From an uncultured Collinsella sp. (GTDB taxonomy: Bacteria; Actinomycetota; Coriobacteriia; Coriobacteriales; Coriobacteriaceae): a DNA stretch of 64,000 nucleotides. The DNA is taken from assembly GCA_959599095.1 (NCBI GenBank), contig CAUGGC010000009.1:5448-69447 (forward strand), in the 5' to 3' direction. The position numbers and the translations under genes were made by a program. The stretch's first letter is position 1; each line of letters starts with the position of its first letter. Positions 41,214 through 49,915 of this stretch are shown here, piece after piece. The notes beneath the pieces are model-generated. The model was not told the DNA's origin. It searched no databases and was given only the letters and a program-made list of their open reading frames with translations.

Positions 41214-42167
41214 ATGGACAAGGCTGCATCTACCGGCCATTCGGACCGTTGCCGCATCGTCGTCGATACCTGCTGCGACTTTAGTCCCGAGGTCGCCGCG
41301 AACCTTGATGTCGATATCCTGGGTTTCCCCTTCATTATCGATGGCGAGGAGCGCACGGATGACATCTGGTCGAGCATGAGCCCTAAGGAGTTCTACGACC
41401 GCATGCGCGCCGGCGCCCGCGTGTCCACCTCGGCTGTGTCGCTCGGTCGCTATATCGAGTTCTTTACCGAGTGCGCCAAAGAGGGCACGCCCACGGTCTA
41501 CCTGTGCTTTACCTCGGCGCTGTCGTCGAGCTACAACTCCGCGTGCCAGGCGGCAGATGCCGTGCGCGCCGAGTATCCCAACTTTGAGCTCTACGTGGTC
41601 GACAACGCCCTACCCTGCGCGACCGGCGAGCTCCTGGCGCTCGAGGCCGTGCGTCAGCGCTCGGCGGGACTGACTGCCAAGCAGCTGGTCGATTGGGCAA
41701 ACGAGGCCAAGACCTACGTGCACGGTTACTTTACGCTCGAAAGCTTCGATGCGCTGGCTGCCGGCGGCCGCATTCCGCCCGCGGCGGCGCAGCTCACGGC
41801 AAAGCTCGACGTCAAGCCCGAGCTCTCCTACGACCTGGCCGGCTCGCTGTCGCTGATCGGCGTCAACCGCGGCCGCAAGAAGGCGCTCAAGTCCATCCTC
41901 AAGTCGTTCCGCGAGAACTACGTGCCCGACCGCACCATGCCCATCGCCATCATGACGGCCGATGCCGACAAGGACGGCGATTGGCTCGAAGCCGCCATCC
42001 GCAAGGAGGAGGGCTGCGCCGACGTCACGATTATCCGTAGTTCCGTCGGTCCTACCATCGGCTCGCACGTGGGGCCCGGCATGGTGGCACTTGCGTTTTG
42101 GGGTAAGAACCGCGCAGACAAGGCGTCGCTTTCCGACCGCATCGCCCGCCGCGTGCGCGGCCAGTAG
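41214..42167 (+). CDS. DegV-family fatty-acid-binding protein
   Basis: 317 aa. N-terminal domain RIVVDTCCDFSPEVAANLDVDILGFPFIIDGEE, the STSAVSLGRYIEFF motif (fatty-acid carboxylate site), VYLCFTSALSSSYNSA and the C-terminal GRIPPAAAQLTAKLDVKPEL, typical of DegV. Known members (FakB) present a bound fatty acid to the kinase FakA; no fakA gene is here. The ATG at 41214 is preferred to the TTG directly before it. Confidence 0.93.
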   Translation: MDKAASTGHSDRCRIVVDTCCDFSPEVAANLDVDILGFPFIIDGEERTDDIWSSMSPKEFYDRMRAGARVSTSAVSLGRYIEFFTECAKEGTPTVYLCFTSALSSSYNSACQAADAVRAEYPNFELYVVDNALPCATGELLALEAVRQRSAGLTAKQLVDWANEAKTYVHGYFTLESFDALAAGGRIPPAAAQLTAKLDVKPELSYDLAGSLSLIGVNRGRKKALKSILKSFRENYVPDRTMPIAIMTADADKDGDWLEAAIRKEEGCADVTIIRSSVGPTIGSHVGPGMVALAFWGKNRADKASLSDRIARRVRGQ

Positions 42168-42265
42168 GCAAGCGCTGCGTCCGTAATCGCCCTCGACTCA
42201 CAGCCCAAACGCTGGCACCGAGTATTCAACCTGGTAATAACACCCAACCCAAAAGGAAAGGTTTC

Positions 42266-43345
42266 ATGGCAAACAAGCTCTCCGTCGCATTTATCGGCAC
42301 CGGAATTATGGGTGCCCCCATCGCCGGTCACATTCTGGACGCTGGCTATCCCGTCACGGTCAACAACCGCACCAAGTCCAAGGCCGCAGCGCTCGTTGAG
42401 CGCGGTGCCGTCTGGGCCGATACGCCGGCAGATGCCGCGGCGAACGCCGACGTCGTCTTTACCATGGTGGGTTATCCCTCCGAGGTCGAGGAGCTCTACC
42501 TGGCAGGTGACGGTCTGCTCGCGTGCACTAAGCCCGGCGCGGTCCTGATCGACCTTACCACGAGCTCGCCCGAGCTGGCGCGCGACATTGCCGAGGCCGC
42601 CCAGGTCTCCGGCCGCATGGCGTTTGACTGCCCCGTCACCGGCGGCGAGTCGGGTGCCATCGCCGGCACGCTCACGGCTATCGTGGGCGCCACCGAGAAC
42701 GACATCGCGCCGGTCCGCGACATCCTTTCCACCTTTGCGGCAACCATCTGCTGCTTCGATGGCGCCGGCAAGGGTCAGGCTGCCAAGCTTGCCAACCAGG
42801 TGTCGCTGGGCGCCTGCATGGTTGGCATGGCAGACGCCATGGCGTTTGCCGAGCTGAGCGACCTTGATCTTGAGAAGACCCGTCAGATGATCCTGGGTGG
42901 CACCGGCAAGTCCGGCGCCATGGAGAGCCTGGCGCCCAAGGCGCTCGACGGCGACTACAAGCCTGGCTTTATGGTCGAGCACTTTATTAAGGACCTGCGC
43001 TTGGCGCTCGCCTATGCCGACGACCGCGAGCTTGCGCTGCCCGGCGCCGACGTGGCCTTTACGCTCTACGACATGCTCGACGCCATCGGTGGTGCCAAGC
43101 TGGGCACCCAGGCCATCACGGTCCTCTATAAGGAGGAGGCCGACGCCATCGCCGCCGGTCTGGACTGGTCGCAGTATCGTCCCGAGGAGCATGGTGCTCA
43201 CGAGGAAGGCTGCGGTTGCGGCGAGCATGGCGACGACCACGAGTGCGGTTGTGGCCACCACCATGGCGAGGACCACGAGTGCTGCGGCGGCCACGGCCAT
43301 GACGACGGCCACGAGTGCTGCTGCGGCCACCATCACGGGGAGTAG
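42266..43345 (+). CDS. 3-hydroxyisobutyrate/tartronate-semialdehyde-type dehydrogenase with metal-binding tail
   Basis: 359 aa. Rossmann start SVAFIGTGIMGAPIAGHILDAGYPVTVNNRT (GxGxxG), FTMVGYPSEVEELYL, substrate motif DCPVTGGESGAIAGTL, and catalytic Lys region GAGKGQAAKLANQ. The dehydrogenase ends near residue 310. A tail of about 50 residues is built of His, Cys, Asp, Glu and Gly (EEGCGCGEHGDDHECGCGHH and repeats of it). It has no counterpart in the enzyme family and looks like a metal-storage or nickel/zinc-binding segment. Confidence 0.92.
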   Translation: MANKLSVAFIGTGIMGAPIAGHILDAGYPVTVNNRTKSKAAALVERGAVWADTPADAAANADVVFTMVGYPSEVEELYLAGDGLLACTKPGAVLIDLTTSSPELARDIAEAAQVSGRMAFDCPVTGGESGAIAGTLTAIVGATENDIAPVRDILSTFAATICCFDGAGKGQAAKLANQVSLGACMVGMADAMAFAELSDLDLEKTRQMILGGTGKSGAMESLAPKALDGDYKPGFMVEHFIKDLRLALAYADDRELALPGADVAFTLYDMLDAIGGAKLGTQAITVLYKEEADAIAAGLDWSQYRPEEHGAHEEGCGCGEHGDDHECGCGHHHGEDHECCGGHGHDDGHECCCGHHHGE

Positions 43346-43350
43346 CGCCC

Positions 43351-43779
43351 ATGAGCTGGACGTTCGTGGTGCTAGCGCTGGTGCTCTTTCTCTTTGCGAT
43401 CTACATCGGCTTTTTGTGCGGCCAGTGGGCCTGCGAAAAGCGCGTCATCACCAAGCGCGACTACTGGATTGCCAACTTTGCAGGAGCGGCGGCAGTCGTT
43501 CTGCTGACCTGGGTGTTCTCGCTGTTCCCGCTGGTGCAGTTTGCGCCGATCGGCTGGCTCGGCGGCTTTATCGCCGGCCTTAAGATGAGCTTTGGCGAGT
43601 CCGTCGGTCCGTGGCGCAAGCACGACGAGGTCTTTAACGTCAACAAGGCTCATCGCGCCGCCGCCGACGCGGGCGATGCCGAGGAGCGCCGTCGCGCGCG
43701 TCGCAATGGCGCGGCCGACCGACAGCTCATCTCGGTCACCGATGACAGCAAGGGTGCTGGCAAGCACGCTAAGAAATAG
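43351..43779 (+). CDS. Small membrane protein, unknown
   Basis: 142 aa. Two or three hydrophobic segments (about 4-22, 40-58 and perhaps 60-80) and a basic, hydrophilic C-terminus (EERRRARRNGAADRQL) on the cytoplasmic side. Start six bases after the dehydrogenase stop (RBS GGGGAG). No family recognised. Part of the 42.2-45.6 kb run of plus-strand genes. Confidence 0.7.
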   Translation: MSWTFVVLALVLFLFAIYIGFLCGQWACEKRVITKRDYWIANFAGAAAVVLLTWVFSLFPLVQFAPIGWLGGFIAGLKMSFGESVGPWRKHDEVFNVNKAHRAAADAGDAEERRRARRNGAADRQLISVTDDSKGAGKHAKK

Positions 43780-43794
43780 TAAGAAGAGGTAACT

Positions 43795-44493
43795 ATGGCA
43801 GAAAACAAAGACGAACAGCTCACCGACGAGGAGCTGGCACAGCTTCAGCTGGCAGAGGAGAACGAGAACGCCGTCGACCGCCTGGTTCAGGAGCTCGGCT
43901 GCCCCACGCGCCGCATCCGCCAGTTTGCCGCCCGCGTGCTGCATCTGCTTGCCGAGCGCGATCCCCAGCGCGTCGTGCCCTGCGTGCCCGCGCTGATCGA
44001 GGCGCTCGACCGTCCCGAGGCTCAGACACGCTGGGAGGCCCTCGATGCTTTGACGGCGCTCGCCACCACCTGCCCCGAGCAGCTGGGCGATGCCTTTGAG
44101 GGCGCCGAGACCGCGCTGTTCGACGAGATTTCCTCCACGCTGCGCTATGCCGCCTTCCGCCTGCTGTGCGTGTGGGGCGCCACGAGCGTCGAGCGTTCGC
44201 GCGAGGCTTGGCCCATCCTGGACGAGGCCATTCAGTGCTACCACGGCGACCTCGAGTATCGCGACATGCTCGGTTGCCTGTACGAGTTTGGCCAGGGCGA
44301 GATTGACGCCGAGGTCGCCGAGAAGCTCGCGCTGCGCCTTAAGTTCGATGCCGAGAACGGCAAGGGCAGCTATCTCAAAGCCCGTTCGAGCGAGATTTGC
44401 GAAATGCTTGTTAAACGCTTTGACTTGGATCTCTCCAAAAAGAAGAAGCGTGCTAGCGTTAAAAAATCTGACGACGCTGAAAACGAGGAGTAA
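43795..44493 (+). CDS. HEAT-repeat-like protein
   Basis: 232 aa, soluble, helical. The middle part contains helix-turn-helix units of HEAT type (RQFAARVLHLLAERDPQRVVPCVPALIEALDRPEAQTRWEALDALTALATTC), then SSTLRYAAFRLLCVWGA. Ends in a Lys-rich then acidic tail (KKKKRASVKKSDDAENEE). Probably a protein-binding scaffold. Spaced 15 bases after the previous gene and 6 before the isocitrate-dehydrogenase-type gene. Confidence 0.78.
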   Translation: MAENKDEQLTDEELAQLQLAEENENAVDRLVQELGCPTRRIRQFAARVLHLLAERDPQRVVPCVPALIEALDRPEAQTRWEALDALTALATTCPEQLGDAFEGAETALFDEISSTLRYAAFRLLCVWGATSVERSREAWPILDEAIQCYHGDLEYRDMLGCLYEFGQGEIDAEVAEKLALRLKFDAENGKGSYLKARSSEICEMLVKRFDLDLSKKKKRASVKKSDDAENEE

Positions 44494-44499
44494 CAGATT

Positions 44500-45585
44500 A
44501 TGGCGCACGATGTAGTCCTGATTCCCGGTGACGGTATCGGTCCCGAGATTACGCAGGCCATGCGCCGCGTGGTCGAGGCCGCCGGTGTCCAGATCAATTG
44601 GAACGTCCAGGAGGCCGGTGCCGGCGTCATGGACGAGTTTGGCACGCCGCTGCCCCAGCACGTGCTCGATGCGGTCGCCGAGACCAAGGTTGCCATCAAG
44701 GGTCCCATCACCACGCCGGTCGGCACGGGTTTCCGCAGCGTTAACGTCGCCCTGCGCAAGCATTTTGACCTGTACGCCTGCGTGCGCCCCTGCCTGTCGC
44801 AGCCGGGCGACGGCTCGCGCTTCCGCGACGTCGACCTGGTCATCGTGCGCGAGAACACCGAGGACCTCTACGCCGGCATCGAGTTCGATGAGGGCGCTGC
44901 CGAGGTCGAGGAGCTCTCGCAGCTCGTTGAGCGCTCGGGCCAGAAGACCTTCGCTGCGGATTCCGCCATCTCAATTAAGCCGATTTCCATCGCCAAGAGC
45001 CGCCGCATTGTGGAGTACGCCTTTGAGTACGCCCGCCGCTGCGGCCGCAAAAAGGTGACGGCCGTGCACAAGGCCAACATCATGAAGGCGACCGACGGCC
45101 TGTTCCTGCGCGTGGCGCGCGAGGTGGCTGCCAACTATCCCGATATCGAGTTCAACGACAAGATCGTCGACGCCACCTGCATGGGTCTGGTCCAGAACCC
45201 CAACGACTTCGATGTCCTGGTGCTGCCCAACCTGTACGGCGACATCGTGAGCGACCTGTGCGCTGGCCTGGTGGGTGGCCTAGGGATGGCCCCCGGTTCC
45301 AACATCGGTGCCGACTGCGCCATCTTCGAGGCGACGCACGGCTCCGCGCCCGATATCGCTGGCCAGGATATCGCCAACCCCACGGCCGAGATTCTCTCTG
45401 CTGCGATGATGCTCGATCACCTGGGCGAGAACGACGCGGCCAATCGCATTCGCGCCGCCGTTTCTGCCACGCTCGACGAGGGTGAGCAGGTTACCGGCGA
45501 CGTTCGTCGTGCCCAGACCGGCTCCGTTGAGGGCGCTGTGGGCACGCAGGCCTTTGCCGATGCCGTTATCGCGCACCTGGCCTAA
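44500..45585 (+). CDS. Isocitrate/isopropylmalate dehydrogenase family (NAD-IDH-like)
   Basis: 361 aa. N-terminal VVLIPGDGIGPEIT, KGPITTPVGTGFRSVNVALRK, DLVIVRENTEDLYAGIE (isocitrate-type ENTED), KVTAVHKANIMKATDG (catalytic Lys) and NLYGDIVSDLCAGLVGGLGMAPG, ATHGSAPDIAGQDIANPTAEI. The ENTEDLYAGIE form and size favour a NAD-dependent isocitrate or homoisocitrate enzyme rather than isopropylmalate dehydrogenase. No leu or lys genes are near. Confidence 0.92.
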   Translation: MAHDVVLIPGDGIGPEITQAMRRVVEAAGVQINWNVQEAGAGVMDEFGTPLPQHVLDAVAETKVAIKGPITTPVGTGFRSVNVALRKHFDLYACVRPCLSQPGDGSRFRDVDLVIVRENTEDLYAGIEFDEGAAEVEELSQLVERSGQKTFAADSAISIKPISIAKSRRIVEYAFEYARRCGRKKVTAVHKANIMKATDGLFLRVAREVAANYPDIEFNDKIVDATCMGLVQNPNDFDVLVLPNLYGDIVSDLCAGLVGGLGMAPGSNIGADCAIFEATHGSAPDIAGQDIANPTAEILSAAMMLDHLGENDAANRIRAAVSATLDEGEQVTGDVRRAQTGSVEGAVGTQAFADAVIAHLA

Positions 45586-45644
45586 GGCATGCAGACTGCA
45601 AACGCCTAAATAGTACTTAAGTGTTTGCGTATAACCTGAGAATC

Positions 45645-45676
45645 AATACGCCCGGCGCTCTGTCGGGCGTATTCTA
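45645..45676 (+). terminator. Terminator after the IDH-family gene
   Basis: AATACGCCCG pairs with CGGGCGTATT, followed by a weak T-rich stretch. Confidence 0.75.
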
Positions 45677-45711
45677 TTGCGGACTATGTTTCCTAACAAG
45701 GAGTAACTGAT

Positions 45712-46797
45712 ATGGGTCTGATTCAAAAGAAGGACGAGAAGGACGAGATCGACGGCATCCAGATCATCGAACGCGGCGAAGGCCCCGACGGTGATGAGGA
45801 GGAGAAGATCGATCTGGTCGCCGGTACGTCTGCCGAGCACATTGCTGCCGGTACGACGGCCGAGGAGGAGGACGCTCGCCTGGAGGCAAAGATCGCCGCG
45901 GACGCCGCCGACGAGAACCTCATGCCCGAGGAACAGGACGAGGACGACGACTCCGACGAAGACGACCATGCATCCAAGCACAAGAAGACGATGATTGCCG
46001 CCTTTGTGGTTGCAGTCGTGATTGCTGCCGTGATTGGCTTCTTTATTGGCAATGGCGGCTTTGGCGGCAAGGGAGTCGGCTCGGCGACCCTGACTGAGGA
46101 CCAGCTCGATTCGACCGTGGCAAGCTACAGCTACAACGGCAAGAAGAGCGACATCACCGCGCGCGAGGCCATTGAGAGCCAGTACAGCCTCGATACTGTC
46201 AAGGATAGCGATGGCAACTACACCGCTCCGTCTGCCGACGTCATCCTGTCCTACGTGCGCAACAAGATCCTGCTCGATGCTGCCGAGGACGAGGGCATTA
46301 CCGTCTCCTCTAAGGAGATGAAGAAGTACGCCGAGGATTCCATCGGCACTTCGGACTACAAGACCATGGCCACGCAGTACGGCGTGTCCAAGGACCAGGC
46401 CAAGCAGATCGTCCGTCAGTCCGCTACGCTGCAGAAGCTCTACAAGAAGAAGGTGGGCGACAGCTCCGCAAGCATGCCGACTGCTCCGACCGAGCCTTCT
46501 GACGGCAACGAGGAGACCGCGAGCAAGGACTACGCCGACTACATCATCAACCTTGCCGGCGATGAGTGGGATAGCTCAAAGGGCACTTGGAAGGATGCCG
46601 ACGGCACCTACGCTAAGGCCTTCGCTGACGATGCCTTTACGGCCGATAGCGCCACCTACAAGCAGGCCATGACCGCCTACTACACTGCTTATCAGCAGTA
46701 CTCCTCGCAGGCTTCGAGCGCCAGCTCCAAGTGGACCGAGTATGCTAACGGCCTCTACGCCAAGGCTAACATCAGCATCTACGGCCTGTTTGCGTAA
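45712..46797 (+). CDS. SurA-N-like membrane-anchored protein
   Basis: 361 aa. The N-terminal 100 residues are highly acidic (EEKIDLVAG, EEQDEDDDSDEDD) and cytoplasmic. One membrane helix follows (about 104-125, MIAAFVVAVVIAAVIGFFIG). The outside part has a SurA/PrsA N-domain look (AREAIESQYSLDTVKDSDG, VILSYVRNKILLDAAEDEGITVSSKEMKKYAEDSI) and a Tyr/Ser/Ala-rich helix near the end. No parvulin isomerase domain is visible. A chaperone for exported proteins is likely but unproven. Confidence 0.8.
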   Translation: MGLIQKKDEKDEIDGIQIIERGEGPDGDEEEKIDLVAGTSAEHIAAGTTAEEEDARLEAKIAADAADENLMPEEQDEDDDSDEDDHASKHKKTMIAAFVVAVVIAAVIGFFIGNGGFGGKGVGSATLTEDQLDSTVASYSYNGKKSDITAREAIESQYSLDTVKDSDGNYTAPSADVILSYVRNKILLDAAEDEGITVSSKEMKKYAEDSIGTSDYKTMATQYGVSKDQAKQIVRQSATLQKLYKKKVGDSSASMPTAPTEPSDGNEETASKDYADYIINLAGDEWDSSKGTWKDADGTYAKAFADDAFTADSATYKQAMTAYYTAYQQYSSQASSASSKWTEYANGLYAKANISIYGLFA

Positions 46798-46838
46798 GGG
46801 CTGCCCGAGCCACCGAGTGCGTAGCCAAAAAGTCTGAT

Positions 46839-46876
46839 AAGCCCGCTAGAACGGATATCGTTCTAGCGGGCTTTTT
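46839..46876 (+). terminator. Intrinsic terminator
   Basis: AAGCCCGCTAGAAC is the exact complement of GTTCTAGCGGGCTT, followed by TTT. Confidence 0.9.
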
Positions 46877-46965
46877 GCACTGTGGGGAGGGCGATGAGAG
46901 GGGGTGGTTGTATGCAAATTTTGGGACACTTTATTCATATAAAGTGAAAACGATTTCGGCTAAAC

Positions 46966-47008
46966 TGGTAGTAACAATGTGGTACCACTGTTCATCTGGT
47001 AGTAACCA
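46966..47008 (+). promoter_or_regulatory. Candidate NagR/GntR operators
   Basis: TGGT-AGTA-ACCA (46997-47008) is a TGGT-N4-ACCA dyad of the type bound by NagR/DasR-class GntR proteins. TGGT-AGTA-ACAA at 46966-46977 is a second, one-mismatch copy 31 bases upstream. A third dyad, TGGT-TACA-ACCA, lies before the GntR gene at 48998. Confidence 0.6.
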
Positions 47009-47088
47009 ATTTTGAGACGAAATCGAATGGAAATTGCTAAGAATTAGTTTGGTAATGAAAGAAACGCACCATGTCTACCTGCGTAAAT

Positions 47089-47104
47089 TACCGTTTACGG
47101 GCCA
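47089..47104 (+). promoter_or_regulatory. Shared palindrome TACCGTTTACGGGCCA
   Basis: Contains CCGT-TT-ACGG. The same 16 bases with one change (A for G) occur at 51950-51965 upstream of the GH35 gene. Candidate site for a regulator common to both transcription units. Confidence 0.5.
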
Positions 47105-47318
47105 AAAATAACCGTTTGGCAACGATATAGCAATTTGAACGAAATGTGGTGGACGTTTGAATTGAGTGTGTGCTACCGTACATACCAGCAACCCCAAATA
47201 GGGACTGGGTTGTCTAAGTTTGCGCATCAATGCCGGCAAGCGGAGAAGCCGGTATGCATAAGGCGCGGACATGGAACTCGTTGGTGAACAACGAAAGAAA
47301 GGTTGGAGGAGATACCAT

Positions 47319-48808
47319 ATGATGAAGTACCTCCAGAAGCTCGGCAAAGCGCTGATGCTTCCCGTCGCGGCGCTTCCCGTCGCAGGTATTCTTATGGGTG
47401 TGGGCTACCTGCTCGCTCCCGCAGTCATGGGTGCTGCCGGTGACACTACCGGTTTTGCCTATACCGCCGGTTTCCTGCTCATCAAGGCAGGCGGCGCTCT
47501 TATCGATAACATGGCCTGGCTGTTCGCAGTCGGCGCCGCTGTCGGCCTTGCCGACGATCACGATGGCACCCTGGCCTCGCTGGCCTCGTCGCCTTCCTGA
47601 TGATCCAGCAGCTCCTGAACCCCGCTGTTGTTGGTACCATTCGTGGTATGGACGCCGATGCTCAGACCGCTTGGCTTGCCACGACCGAGGGCATCGCGTT
47701 CTCCAAGATCGCTGGTAACTCCTTCATCGGCATCCTGTCCGCCATCATCGGTGGCACTTGCTACAACAAGTTCAAGGACACCCGTCTTCCCGACTGGCTG
47801 GCTTTCTTCTCCGGCAAGCGTTGCGTCGCCATCATGACCGCCGTCATCTGCATCGTCGTCTCCGTCGTCCTGCTCTTTGCTTGGCCGCTCATCTTCGGTG
47901 CTCTTGTTGCTCTTGGTGAGGGTATCGCCGCCATGGGCGGTATCGGCGCTGGCATCTACGCCTTCCTCAACCGCCTGCTCATCCCGACCGGTCTGCACCA
48001 CGCTCTGAACAACGTGTTCTGGTTCGACACCATCGGCCTGGGCGACCTGACCCACTTCTGGGCTGGCGAGACCTCTGCTGACGTCAAGTGGAGCCTCGGT
48101 ATGTACATGTCCGGCTTCTTCCCCTGCATGATGTTCGGTGTCCCGGGCGCTGCCCTGGCTATGGTTCAGACCGCTAAGAACAAGAAGGCTGCTATCGGCC
48201 TGGTTGTCTCCGCTGCTATCTGCGCCTTCGTCTGCGGCGTCACCGAGCCCTTCGAGTTCGGCTTCATGTTCCTGTGCTTCCCGCTCTACGTCGTGTACGC
48301 TGCCCTCTACGGCATCTTCACCATCGTCACCTACTATGTTGGTTTCCGTGCTGGCTTCTGCTTCTCCGCTGGTGCTACCGACCTCCTGTTCTCCTCTAGC
48401 CTCCCGGCTGCCGCCAACACCTGGATGATCATCCCGCTGGGCATCGCTGCCTTCGTGGTCTTCTACCTCGTGTTCCGCTTCGCCATCACCAAGTTCAACC
48501 TCATGACCCCTGGTCGCGAGGATGAGGATGTCGAGGAGACCTCCGCTTCCGCCGCTGCTGGCGACGACAAGTTCGCCGCTCTGGCCGCCGCTGTTCTTGC
48601 TGCCGTCGGTGGCAAGGAGAACGTCAAGACCGTTGACTGCTGCGCTACTCGCCTGCGCTTCGAGCTCGGCGATTCCGCTCTGGTCGACGAGGCTGCCTGC
48701 AAGAAGGCCGGCGCTCTGGGTGTCATGAAGATGGACAAGGGTGCTACCCAGGTCATCATCGGCACGCAGGTCCAGGCTGTTGCCGAGGAGCTCAAGAAGC
48801 TTCTCTAA
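47319..48808 (+). pseudogene. nagE: PTS sugar transporter subunit IICB (GlcNAc/glucose type), frameshifted
   Basis: Membrane permease (IIC) plus phosphotransfer (IIB) of a GlcNAc/glucose-class PTS. ATG at 47319 after GGAGGAG. The IIC start KLGKALMLPVAALPVAGILMGVGYLLAP is intact, but the frame closes after DDHDGT at a TGA (47598). The rest of the protein continues in the -1 frame from GLAGLVAFLMIQQLLNP to the end at 48808. A single missing base between 47570 and 47571 explains this: adding one G there gives DGTAGLAGLVAFLM. IIC has PTGLHHALNN and TEPFEFGFMF. IIB has VDCCATRLRF, with its active-site Cys codon at 48641. No IIA domain. Genuine loss or a base-call error cannot be separated by eye. 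Confidence 0.85.
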
Positions 48809-48832
48809 GCCTTAAAGACGTATCTGTCTTGC

Positions 48833-48870
48833 AAAGGGTCGTCCCGCTCCGCGGGGGCGGCCCTTTTTGC
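48833..48870 (+). terminator. Intrinsic terminator after the PTS IICB gene
   Basis: AAAGGGTCGTCCCGC and GCGGGGGCGGCCCTTT form a GC-rich stem with TTTT after it. Confidence 0.82.
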
Positions 48871-48980
48871 TACCTCAATACTTGATGCAGCGATGTAATT
48901 GGTATTACAGTACACAGGCAATCAACTGGCAAACATTATTGAAATATGCTTGTTGACCTGCTGTTATTCCATTAAAACTG

Positions 48981-49009
48981 CTATAGTACGTGGTGTCTGG
49001 TTACAACCA
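48981..49009 (+). promoter_or_regulatory. -10 box and GntR operator of the nagR-like gene
   Basis: TATAGT at 48981-48986 is followed 11 bases later by TGGT-TACA-ACCA (48998-49009). A repressor bound there would cover the transcription start, which implies autoregulation. No convincing -35 box. Confidence 0.55.
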
Positions 49010-49040
49010 ATTTCGAGTCATATATCCGGCAGGTATCATT

Positions 49041-49772
49041 ATGGCAATGGGAGCGCGCAAACAACCTCTGTACGATCAGCTCGTCGATTTGCTGACCGAT
49101 AAAATCGATCACGAGCTTCGACCCGGCGACTATTTGCCGTCTGAGCGTGACTTGTCGGAGCGCTACGGGCTCTCGCGTACGACGGTTCGCCTTGCCCTAC
49201 AGGAGCTTGAGCGCCTAGGCTTGGTGGTTCGTCAGCGCGGCCGTGGAACCATGGTGTGCGACCGCTCTCTGCAAACGGCAAACCTCTCGCAAATCTATAG
49301 CTTTACTGAGCAGATGAAGGCGATCGGCCGTGTGCCCAAGACGACGATTCTTGAGTTTACCGAGGTCGAGGCTGACAAGAATATTGCCATAGAGATGAAC
49401 GCGCGTCTTGGCGAGCGTCTGTACAAGATCAAGCGCCTGCGTATTGCCGATGGTGTGCCGCTGATGATTGAGTGTACATATCTGCCGAGTCGTAAGTTCT
49501 TTGCGCTTAAGCGCCCCATGATCGAGAACAAATCGCTATACGACATGATCGAGCAGGACTTTCACGAGAAAGTTCGCGTGGCAGAGGAGGAATTCTACGC
49601 GAGTATTGCCCGCCATTCCGACGCTCGTTTGCTCGAGATTGCCGAAGGCGCACCGGTCCTGGATTTGATTCGTACCACATATGACATGAACAACGAGGTT
49701 ATCGAGTATACGCGTTCGGTTGCGCGCGCCGACCAGTTTAAATACAAGGTCTACCACAACCGCGCAGTCTAG
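49041..49772 (+). CDS. GntR-family regulator, NagR/YvoA-like (copy 1)
   Basis: 243 aa, winged helix plus UTRA domain. KQPLYDQLVDLLTDKIDHELRPGDYLPSERDLSERYGLSRTTVRLALQEL is the DNA-binding part; the UTRA domain shows YKIKRLRIADGVPLMIECTYLP and ends TRSVARADQFKYKVYHN. NagR regulators sense GlcNAc-6-P or GlcN-6-P and repress nag genes. The ATG at 49041 has GCAGGT upstream; a GTG at 48990 would add 17 poor residues. It lies between the PTS IICB and nagA genes, with operator-like dyads on both sides. Paralogue of the protein at 57560. Confidence 0.92.
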   Translation: MAMGARKQPLYDQLVDLLTDKIDHELRPGDYLPSERDLSERYGLSRTTVRLALQELERLGLVVRQRGRGTMVCDRSLQTANLSQIYSFTEQMKAIGRVPKTTILEFTEVEADKNIAIEMNARLGERLYKIKRLRIADGVPLMIECTYLPSRKFFALKRPMIENKSLYDMIEQDFHEKVRVAEEEFYASIARHSDARLLEIAEGAPVLDLIRTTYDMNNEVIEYTRSVARADQFKYKVYHNRAV

Positions 49773-49915
49773 AGTTATTGGGTATAAACGGCTTGGCGTG
49801 TTTTGCGGCGGGTGCAAAATGTGCCAAGCGCAAGAAGGCAACGAACAATCGCTCGAATTAACAATGCAGTGGTTTTTGATCCGCCCTAAAACGCACTGCG
49901 GGTACGGGAGCATAG

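Larger units (their letters stand above)
46798..47318. other. Regulatory region upstream of the PTS IICB gene
   Basis: 521 bases. After the terminator (46839-46876) the sequence becomes AT-rich and holds two copies of the CTGGTAGTAAC motif (from 46965 and 46996), and a palindrome TACCGTTTACGGGCCA (47089-47104) that recurs upstream of the beta-galactosidase. No credible coding sequence. Confidence 0.6.

Noticed and set aside
47075..47347. 90-codon minus-strand frame before the PTS gene
   Set aside because: Overlaps operators and the real ribosome binding site; no recognisable composition.
47560..47610. Programmed -1 frameshift in the PTS IICB gene
   Set aside because: No slippery heptamer or downstream pseudoknot seen; single-domain membrane protein gains nothing from it. 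A one-base deletion explains the data.
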